A stretch of DNA of 38,176 bases from Mnemiopsis leidyi (taxonomy: Eukaryota; Ctenophora; Tentaculata; Lobata; Bolinopsidae). The stretch spans positions 266,546 to 304,721 of the forward strand of contig JH153375.1 of NCBI GenBank assembly GCA_000226015.1, read 5' to 3'. Below the pieces are notes generated by a model that searched no databases, was not told where the DNA came from, and saw only the letters and a program-made list of their open reading frames with translations. Below, in pieces: positions 15,941 through 26,300 of this stretch. Made by a program: the position numbers and the translations under genes. Position 1 is the stretch's first letter. The number at the start of each line of letters is the position of its first letter.

Positions 15941-17541
15941 TTAGTTTGTAAGCAAGTCAGGATCAAAAGCATGAGTACACGTCTGATCACAAGCATCACC
16001 TTGACAATCAACATCTTTATCTCCGGTGAAGAGATCCCCTGTTTCCATGTTGACACAGCAGCAGTATTGAGTTCCCGGCTTGGAGAACTCGTCAGGATGC
16101 ACGGCACTTTGGAGCCACATGTAGAGAGTAGTATCGTCCGGGAAACATTCCACAGCGTACTGTACACCGGTATATCCGTACAGGTCCTGACCGGCTGTCG
16201 AGCTCTTGCTCCTCTTGACGATCCACTCGTTCACAGCACTGCAATTTCGGGTTATCTCCGCGGGCCAGGCAATACACCGTCCGAATGCCAGTCTGGTGAT
16301 TACAGCCGCTCCCGTTGTATGAATTTTCAACTTCTTAGCACTAGCAGCGCCTCCTTGAGGTCTGGTGTCAGGACTGGGAACATAGAGCGTTCTAGTCCTC
16401 TCGATCGGTTGCCCATTTACACGATGTTCAATTATCTGGCTGCCTTGCTGTAGGGGTTGTCCGTTGTACATCCAGTTCATTAGATGTGCTTGTTGGACTT
16501 TGAGAATCACATCGAATATGTCCCCGTCAATACAGTTCTCCTCCAGGTCGCCTTCCTGGTATAATTCTTGTTCTTGTGGGTTTTCGAGGTTGGGGGTGTA
16601 GCTTGACCATGTCCCTGCTCCGCAGTCTACTTTTATTGAGTAGATCAGTGAGTTGTCTTGTTTGTAATACCCAGCTGAAAAAAAGCCACAAATCGTTTAG
16701 TCATACTTATTATGTCAACTGCAAATGGAAATGAGGCAAATCTTAAACTTTACATACTTATATCATGGACAAGAATAAGCATTTTCGAATGAGTACGGTC
16801 AATAATTTTATGCAAGCTATCCTGCAATTGCCAATCTACAGCTTTGAAAACACCTAAAAGCAATCAGATGCCAACAGGTGATCTGTGCGAGTGAAAATAA
16901 CCTAGCGAGCGCTCTAACCAGTAATTGTAGCATCAGAAGGGTCTCCAACAAACTTCCCGAAGACAGTGTAGGACAGATGCATGTTATATCCGGGGACTGT
17001 ACGTTCGCCATTCTTGTTCATGGAAAACTCAACGTGTTTGCTCCAATATTTAGATAGCGGCTCTTTATCTAACACGTATGTGTAGTCCTGCAAGGGCAAA
17101 GGGGATGTCAAGATGCAGTTGTATACTGTCGCTGTGAGTGTCGGCGCGTTTACAACTTTGTGCAGCACGTGCACCCTCCCGACATTTAATTCTTGTATTT
17201 GCAATGAGGGTCTGACAATGCACAACCGACAACTGTGCACTTCAGGGCACGTGGTTCATGTAAAAACACAAAAGCAGTACGTGAAATATATGGAGAACCA
17301 CTTGATTTTGAGGAACAAGTTCTAGTCGCCTTCTGCGTAATAGTCAAAGACACTTTTTAGCGGCAGAAACTGAGAAACAGGCGAAATGGTTGTTGAATTT
17401 TGTTAAACAAGATTTAATTATAATGAAAGTTATACATAGCCAGTGTGAATTATTAACCTGAACGTCATCGAGCTCAAAATCGTCGTAACACAAAAGCGCA
17501 TGTGAGCCACCAATCAACCCCAATACGACGACAAGAATCAT
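15941..17541 (-). CDS. Secreted cysteine-rich protein with thyroglobulin type-1-like C-terminus, 3 exons
   Basis: Exons: 17458-17541, 16919-17087, 15941-16674 (phase 0, then phase 1), 328 aa. The start MILVVVLGLIGGSHA is a textbook signal peptide, probably cut before LLCYDD; an upstream in-frame GTG is not needed. The mature protein has 12 cysteines and one N-glycosylation sequon (N-C-S in RNCSAVN), so it is expected to be extracellular and disulfide-bonded. Residues about 257-308 read Y-A-V-E-C-F-P-D-D, then Y-C-C-C-V-N-M-E-T-G-D-L, then G and a final C. This follows the thyroglobulin type-1 layout (Y.P.C..DG.Y..QC....G.CWCV...G....GT......C). Here CWCV is CCCV and the QC cysteine is serine (LQS). 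Such domains often inhibit cysteine proteases, but that is inference for this diverged copy. The N-terminal 250 residues match nothing I recognise. The gene model is firm; the domain call is moderate. Confidence 0.75.
17151..17216 (+). repeat. Dispersed copy of the 2055-2707 inverted-repeat arm
   Basis: It matches the right arm at 2631-2707 in the same order: ACAACTTTGTGCAGC, GTGCACCCTCCCGACATTTA, TATTTGCAATGAGGGTCTGAC. It lies inside intron 1 of the secreted-protein gene, showing that the repeat family is mobile or once was. Confidence 0.6.
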
Positions 17542-20088
17542 GATCTTAATCACGTGCTACAAGTTATCACTATAACTATAAGTAAACAAACTGTACAACA
17601 AGCAATAGGTTCAAGTTGTAAGTACAAGTAGTATCTATCCTGTAACAAGAAGGTCGCTCTCCCTCCTCATACAGCGTTGGCAGTAAAGCAGGACCACTTG
17701 GGACAATGTCACGCTCTATAAACTCCACTCCTTCTTTTTATCGGGAGTGCTTCACTTAATTATGTAAACTTTGTATGTTTACTATATAATTAAATGTTTG
17801 ACATTTAATTGGCTTCATGTAACCTCTGGCAAGCCAAATTGGATTTGATGCTGCGAGAAAATATCGCACAATTTTTAACCAACAAGGTTTTTTTAGATTA
17901 TACTTGTCCGTTTCACAGTCGGGTTTTACCGTATTGAATCAAGAATAATAAACTAAGCCATACCTACCTGATAACTTCAACTACAAGTGACGTATGAATA
18001 GCTTTTAAGTGATATATCTTGCTTTGGAATGATAACCCTTGCTTGAAGTTACACGTAATAACGTAGAGTTAACATTGTTTCAGTTTAGTAGAGGTAACAT
18101 TGTTTTAGTTTTACTCCGTCACACAGTCTCCTGTTTAACTTATTAACACCTGATTGGAGACAGATACTTGCCACCGAGAGTGAAAAGTTGGAAGCTTTAT
18201 TGTCGCTTCGGCTTAGGACTCTATACTCAAAGTGTATAGCCACACACTTAGGACAAATACACTCATTGGAGGGTCACAGTACTCAGGTGGAAACGTGACA
18301 TGTTGGAGGTTCACGTGACCTGAATAGTATTATAAAACACTTAACAGCAGGCTGTAGTAACACTGCATGACACAATGACACATGTAAAGCACTCAATCTT
18401 TTGGTCTGCTAACTAAGTATGCAGGACCAATGACATTATGCAGGACCTATAAGTCACAGTTATCCCACCAATAGCGGACAAAGGATATTCAAACTTGCTT
18501 GCATCAAAGTTAACTTTTATTTCAAGACAATTAGTACCTTATGTATTTCAACTTTAATTTTATAAATGCTTACATAGAGCATTTATAAAAGGTAATTTTG
18601 GGAGGGTTCAAAAATTTTGACAAATGCGAACCTAAAAAACAGTGCTTTATAGCTTCTGATTGGTTGAAATATGTGGCCCCTCCCTAAATATACCTTCTTA
18701 TTCTTTTTGAGGCTATGAAATGTCTGTACCATGAAATATTATGCTTACTCATGTGAAGAGCAAAGTTAAACAAATCATTTCAATTGAAACATCAATAAAA
18801 CTACTCATAAACTTATCCTATTATTGAAGCTACAAGTGCCAAAAAATTAATGCATTTTGCTGCAAAACCAAGTTGAAAATTAATGGAATGCGAACAGCGA
18901 AATCTAATTCAATTCAACAAACATTAATGTACTCGTGTTTTATCAAGTAAATTAGTTGTTAATGAAAACTGATAAACTTGCAATTAAGCCGTCATAAATT
19001 CTGTATAAACTCTGATAGTAGATGACGATTGAAAATAAAAATCTTAAAAATTTCTCAATAATATTTTGTATAAAGCTTATTCAAATGAAAATGAAAACTC
19101 CCTTCCACACACCCCAATGAGGAAACACCTTTATTTCAATGTTTATTTCAATCATTTCTCCAAAACAAAATTCATTTGTGGAAGAAAAAGGAGCAATCAT
19201 GAAAATACTTTAGTAAAGAATTGTTATCAACATTGGCTGAAGTGAAAGAAACTCTGACGGAAAATCGTGAATTATTCAATAACATATTGTACATACGACG
19301 AATTTTAAATTTGTTTATATATACGAAAAAATTCCTCCTGAAACTTAAAGTAAACATAGTAAACATAAAAAGTTATCCTAATCCACTTAAAGGCCTTTCA
19401 TCCACCCCTCAAATTCAAACTCAAAATTCAAATCCCACACGCAACTCTAACTTTATGCGTGGACCCAAGACAACGCTTCACCGTGAGGGTTTGTGCCCTG
19501 GTTGCAAAGCCTGGCTGGAGATAGTGGAGGACCTTTTAAGCAATGGAGGGTTTATGACTAACTTTTTCATACAATATCCGAGGGTCAGCTTTGCCATTGT
19601 TTAATTGCAGTTACTGCAATGCAGTATTAAGTAGAGATCAATTTTAAATTAAAAACCTATTTTAACAAATCCAAAAGGAAACTTGTTTCCATAAAACATG
19701 CCAGCCATATTGCTGCTGTTTAGGGCACTGTGTCTTTACAATTTTCCAACCACAAAACATTGTTAAGTTTTGATAGAACACCTACAAGCTTTCGGTTTTA
19801 CACATACATCAATTGAAACATAATTTGTTATCTACATGCTAAATCAACACTTTGCTAGAATAAGCTTTCTCGAAGCCAACTTCCCTCTAAAATACAGCTG
19901 ATAGTTCTAGAATTGCTTCATTTAAGATCTTCCTCAACTTCTGTACAACTGCAAAAACATTGTGCTTATTTCCACAATTCCACAGACATATGAGGCCACA
20001 TTCCAAAGCATCGTTCACTTCAAGATTTTAAAATCACGGCATGAAATGTTCTAATCTTAGATCTAAATAAACAGTATAAACATAAACA
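17542..20088. other. Intergenic: upstream of the secreted-protein gene, downstream of the FGD-like gene
   Basis: No gene is found. The first few hundred bases should hold the promoter of the secreted-protein gene. There is a short duplication (GGTAACATTGTTTTAGTTTTAC and a close copy, about 18068-18115), a long perfect hairpin at 18558-18590 and a small palindrome TTGCAG-TTA-CTGCAA near 19605. The open frame at 19221-19604 has no recognisable domain or splice context. Confidence 0.55.
18558..18590. repeat. Perfect 13-bp stem hairpin, 7-nt loop
   Basis: TTTTATAAATGCT at 18558-18570 pairs exactly with AGCATTTATAAAA at 18578-18590 around the loop TACATAG. It is the longest perfect short-loop inverted repeat noticed in the window. 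Confidence 0.85.
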
Positions 20089-20094
20089 TTTATT
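20089..20094 (-). promoter_or_regulatory. Poly(A) signal for the FGD-like gene
   Basis: AATAAA on the minus strand, about 240 bases beyond the stop codon at 20331-20333. Confidence 0.5.
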
Positions 20095-20330
20095 AAGTCT
20101 TGTGATCAACCAGCTCGAGCCAGCTAAACTATTTAAAATAAATACAAATCTATCGCGACGCAAGTTGACCAGTAGGATAATATCACTGTTTTTAGTTTTA
20201 TAATTCCAGGAAAGCAGTCTTCAGCAAACAATAAAAACACACGAAAAGAGTGCGGGTGAAGAGATGATTCCTCTATTTTTAGTTCCTCATCCTACCATTT
20301 AATTGTCGATTCCTTGACAATTTTTCTTGC

Positions 20331-23300
20331 TCAGTATACGTCAGGATTTGATGAAAGTGTTGCTTTTTCTAGAACTTGTAGCCACCTGTAAAATGGGATA
20401 AAGAGACGTTGCCTCATGGGAAATTAAAAACTATGGAAATCCAATGAAAAAATGTTTTGAAAGCATATCAATAATAGGTTATATCTATAGCATATCTATA
20501 ATAGGTGATAAAGCACATCTGTAATAGGTTAATGCAAAGTATCAACAAATCGCACAAATCACTTGTACACCCTGACCAACCTCTTGAGCGAGTAGGCTGT
20601 TTCGCAAGCTACAATGATGGAGAAAGTCTTGCTGGAGATCTTGAAGGCGTAGTTAGCTGACACATGATCAGAGTATTTGGTATCGGCTACCTGGTCGGTT
20701 TTGGAATTAGGAGTTAAGTTACAAGAACACAATTGAGTTCACAGGAATTAATAGTTTCGTTATAAGAACACAATGATTTTTTATTGTGATCTGGGAGGGT
20801 TGGAAACTACAAGAAATCCTTGAAAATATATCTTTACTTTACCTGAAGATGAAGCATATCAAGAGTTCCGAGAGGTTTAACATCATCATCAGTCTCGTAG
20901 AAGAAGAGTTTAGAGAAGATCAGTTCAAGCCATCTTCTTCTCCATTGCGTTCGGTTTTGAGATCTCACGTACACGTAGCCTGACAGCTGGGAGACACGGG
21001 GGTTAGTTTGTGGTCGTCGACAAAAATGTCTTATTCATTGTACTTATTTGATTGTATTCAAATGTTGGAGAAATGCTAAAACTTCTACAGCTCAGATCTA
21101 TGAGGTTTGCACGTGGACATTTCTCTGAGACTAACCTGCTCCATAGAGAGCATGTCATCTCCACCGTAACTTATTAGAGGGGGTTGTACTGTGTACTGTG
21201 TTAGTTCCATGTCTCTGTGTCTGAAGGGAGTAGAATTTTAACACTAACGTGTAACAGCACGTGTAACACTAACGCGTTTAACAGCACGTGTAACATGTAA
21301 CACTTTCACAGCACGTGTAACAACAACGTGTAATTTTAGATTTTAGTTAATGCGTCATGCGAATTTTTAATCTTCGATTCGAACGAATTTTCGGTGTTTA
21401 TCAACAGTAGAGAAAGGCATTTCTGGGGAAAGGTCACAACTTTTTAAAATCATGTGACAGCGTTTGACAATGAAGAAGTAAGATAAGGCCAATCAATATT
21501 GAGCGACGTTACCCCTCCACAAAATAACTTTCCCTACAAATATGCCGAAATCTCAGCTGAAGACAAAAAGTTCCCACCTGACGTCTCCCCGAGAGTAACA
21601 ACTCTCACAGACCCTCTGCATCTCCGCGTGTCCGGGTAACGCTAACTTCCACGAGCTGCAACGAGTACACAACACCTGAAGTGACGGTTTTAGACTTCAT
21701 GTCGGCATCCGGTGCCGGGTATTTTCAGCCTTCTATTTTCGTGCAAATTCTATGTTTTGTTATAGCTATATGTTTAGTTATAGTTTTCAGGTGTTGCATT
21801 TGACTTCGTTTGTATTGAGTAATGATGCTTTGAAAATCGAACTTTCGTGCATCATCATTACGGTAGACTTATCAAATCTACAACAAATATAATACATGTC
21901 ATTGGAAATATTCACCCAACACAGCTCACTACACAGACCTTGTTGCAGAGTTTGCAGGTTCGTTGCCGCTTGTCCCTACCGAGAGTTATCCCACATACCA
22001 TACATAGTTCCTGAACAGCGTCCTCACCTCCGGGGCTGTTTGTCAATGTCTGGGGGAGAGAGACTTAGTTATAGTGTCTGTTAATGTCTGGGGGAGAGAG
22101 ACTTAGTCAGTGTCTGTTAATTCTTCGAAAACTTTTACAAACTCGTCCACTTTGTACTTAGGTACATCACCAGTACTTGCCAGCTATTAACTGGCAAATA
22201 AGCAAATTAACGACAACTATCCGGCAATTAACCGGCTTAAACCAGCTGCTAACCTGTAATTAACTAGAAATAACCGGTTTCTTACCGCCTAATAAATAAC
22301 TAGCCGAATATATAGATTATTATAGGAAAACTCACCGGTAAAAACTCAGGTTTTCTCCGTTTCCGGTAGATACTGGTAGTGAACTTCAGGTCGTGCACCC
22401 ACTTCTCGCTGTCATGGGGATCTTCCACGTGGAATTCTAGCGTTACTCCAGTATCCAGTAGGGTTACTAAGAAACCAAACAGATTCTCTTCTCGACTCTC
22501 TTCTACCTGGAGAGGGAACGAGTAAAGTTTCAAATATATGACTCCTGAGTCCTGAGTCCTGGGTGATGTTTCTTGTTTTAAACATTTATTTTTTCTGTTC
22601 AGGACGTCCTATATTACCAAATAAAAGGACTACTGTTGCTACCATGATTCCCAGAATCCCAAACAACCTCTCCCTATTTTACGATCATTCAGGCTCCTCC
22701 AATCAGCTATTTCTACCATACTAGATACCAATATTGCGCAGCTGCTCCGTGAAATTACCAACATTTACAAAAGGAGTTTAGCAATGGTAGTTGTAATGGT
22801 AGTTCATACGGTAATTTCACACAGTCCCTTCTTAGTTCTAAGAATTAGAGGACGAATTTTAGAACATTATCCTGATACCGGAATGAAAAAATGAGAAGCC
22901 AGAAAATTTCAGAATTAAGACCAAATTTCAATCCTATCATCGGGTTATATCGATCAATGAAAACCAGGTTCTCCAGAGTCCAGGGCGTAGTAATGTTACC
23001 ACGCTGAATTTTTACGTCTCGAGAAAATTCCGAGTTTTTAAGTAATTACAGCTCAGGGAGCCGAGTTTCTCTCCATAATCACCAACAGTTGAAAATTAGC
23101 GCCCCAGGTGAGAATTAGAAGGTTATGGTGGGGACCATGTCTGTTATACACACATAAATATCGGGATACAAGAGGTATTGTACAGAGAGATATTTAACTG
23201 AGCCCATAGGAGTCAGTTTCTACTTTAGTGGTATATTATATTATGTTTTCGTCAGGTCAAGAGATCATCGTTTTTCAGTATGTTACAACGCCATCTGACT

Positions 23301-26300
23301 AAATCAACCGTTCAGATTGGTCTATATTAGCGAGATCTACATTTCGGTAAAGTTCGTAAGTGAGACTCACCTCAATGTCCTTGACATGGTACATTCCCAG
23401 TACAAAGAGCTGCTTGTCTTTGTCTCGTCTACAACAAAGCAGGCAGTCCGAGAGGAGGATGAGAGTTCTAGTTACTGATCTTCCCGGGGTCACGTGTCTT
23501 ACCATCCCTCGTCTCAGAAACACTCGACCTGATTGAAATATAGGATTATCGGATTGTAGGGTTGAGTAACATAGGGTTAGGGATTGTAGGATAATACATT
23601 AATATATAGGGTAATACCATCATTACCATGTTATCATTCTCCTGTACTGGATTATAGGATAGCAAGGCTTCGTCTATTGACGTCAATTGTAATACTTGCA
23701 AGAGTTTTATAAAGTGATCAGGTGACAGGTTTGAGAGGGAAAGACAACTAGCGACAAGCTTATACTGTAGACTTAAAGGGAACTAGTAAAACACAGAACA
23801 GGTAAGCACACAGTATAAACCCAGCACGGAACATGAAAAAACGCAGTACAAACCCAGAACGGGGATCTCCTTTATCCCTAACAGTTCTGTTTCTAGACTC
23901 TGCAGGACGGTAAAGTTCATTATTTTAGGTAGTTCCTGTGTGAGGGGCGGGGTACTGGCGTTCAGCTCGTGAAATACCTCTGAAATACGGCGAAAATTAG
24001 TTGAACAATAACTATTGTAGTTCATAGGGGTTTATGTTGTATTTTATTCTAAAAAACATGGTTACACACAAGGCATATCTCCAGCTGTCGTTCACATAAT
24101 CACATATCATTTATATGGGTCGCTGGAGTAAAATTCACGCCTGTTTCAATGTTACTGTAATGAGTATGTAAAAACCCCAATATGTAAAAAGGGGCACCCA
24201 TGTCCCCAGTATATGAACGTCCCCAAATACATGAACAGCGAAGGTTTAGCTTGTACGAACAAAGAAATAATAACATAGCCCAGTAAAGGTTCAAGAAGAA
24301 ATCAAACAAAGTTGTGGTGAAAGGTTAGCTCATATCAAGCTAACCTTAGCCAAGATTTGCAGCAAGAGGCGAGCTAAGTTAGCATGGATAGCTCTTCAAC
24401 GATGAACAACATAATAATGAACTAATTAGTTTTCTAATTACCAATCAGTAATTAGGAAATGTGATAATATTTTTCAATATTTTGTTATACTAATATTGCG
24501 AAACATTCATATTCCTTTTTTTGCTGTTAAACGGACAACTGTCAAGGATAGTAAATCGAAATTATATTTGGTACACTTTATCATGCGATTTGAAGAGTAG
24601 TTGCCTCCATAAAGTTCAGGGACAATAAAGAATACTATGCTTTTGGACGAGCCTCTCACAATTTCACACAAGCAACTTAGTCCATTGCAGGGTATAACAT
24701 CAACAGTCATCAGGCAATCGTGCAAAATGCACGTGCAATAAGTGTGCATATGCACGTGCAATTGAGGTATATATGCACAGTCTGCCAACTGAACTGGCCC
24801 GTCCATCCTCTTCCACTTACCCTGCAACATCGGGCAATATGTTTGGGGATTTTCGCAAGCTGAAGAATTTACGATGTAGTAAGAAGGTCACAACAATAAA
24901 CAAGCTCAAAAAGTTGTAGCCTGATGAATTCGCCTTTATACAAAATTTGTAATATTCTAGGAATGGTCTTGAACTGCTTATTCCCTAAGATATTTCAAGA
25001 TACATAATAAGTTTGGAACCGGTAATAACCAAGTCCGCACCATTGTTGTTCAGTTTGGAACCAGAAATGGATAAATACAAGATTTTCCTTTCATTATAAT
25101 ATTTTCTACTTTCCACCATTTGCGATCAATAGTAACAACAGCAACCTTGTTAGATCAAGAATCAAGATCTCGCTCTCAGAAGTTCTAGATCAATTAAAGT
25201 GATACGAAAACTATGAAGTTACCGCGGTACCAGTAATTAGAGTGAAATAAAAAATGGCAACAGTTTTATTGGTACGATTATCCTGTAATACTCCGACCCA
25301 GACAATTTCCAAGGATATTTGGGTCATCAATATTTGTCAAGTGTACCAAATTTCGAAATAATTAACACTTATATTGAGCAGTTCTTGTATCAGTCTTTGT
25401 TTTCTAGAAAAGTATTGCTCCGCTGCACGCTAGGCAATTACCACTTCTTTTTTGCTGGAAATAGAGACATGACGAAGCAAGTGGAGCTGTAAAATGGGCA
25501 GGCGGTGCAGACAAAATTTAGATACCTAGTTCATTCCTCGGTTGTCTGTGGTTATTAACGCAAATTTCAAGTAAATTCTGTTTTCCAGAATTGTTCCTAT
25601 TGCTGCGTAATTCTTTTTTTCATTGTTTTGAGTAGCTACAGTTATCGGCACCTTTCAGGTTGCAATTCTGACTTGTACTCATGCCTATGTTTTGTCGCTT
25701 TTGTTAAGTGTTCTTCCAGGTTCAAGACAATTTAAGTAATACAAATAAGTGTTACGCCTCTGAAAGTATTGAGTAAAATTCATGAATGTTTAAAAAGTTA
25801 AAAAGCTTAACTCTGTTAACCTATTTTTGAAAAAGAACAAATAATATTATCATTATATTATAATATTATTAGTATTCATGAATGTAGGTTTAATTTGGAT
25901 GGGAGGGTGGGGAGGATGGGGAGGATGGGGGGTTAAGTTGACCATGATTTATTGGTGTGTCAATAAGGTCAGAAATTCTGACAATGACCATGATCGAAAA
26001 TGTTTAAACTACCGTGGTCAAATTGTGGCTACAACATTTTTTTAAATGTCATAACCATTATACGGGAAATTTAGGTCAGTGCTTAGTGCCTTACCTCACC
26101 CATATAGGCTTAAAAGAAGGTATAATTTACATTGTAACTATCAAAAATCCATACACAGGAGTATATAATTTACAAAATACAAAGAGTAGATACACAACCA
26201 TAATTAGACACAGGCCCAATGTACAAAAAATACATGTGCACAAGTACACTTCAGAAAATAACAATAATCAAGATACACAGTACACATGAAATGTACAGGG

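Noticed and set aside
19221-19604. 127-codon plus-strand open frame
   Set aside because: No recognisable domain. Low-complexity Asn/Thr/Lys composition typical of AT-rich DNA.
23565-23585. Telomere-like TAGGGTTAGGG (also near 26987-26998)
   Set aside because: Fewer than two TTAGGG units in each place, within low-complexity AT/G sequence. Not an interstitial telomere array.
24507-24830. 107-codon minus-strand open frame in an FGD intron
   Set aside because: No domain, no splice context, and part of it covers the TGCACGTGCA palindromes.
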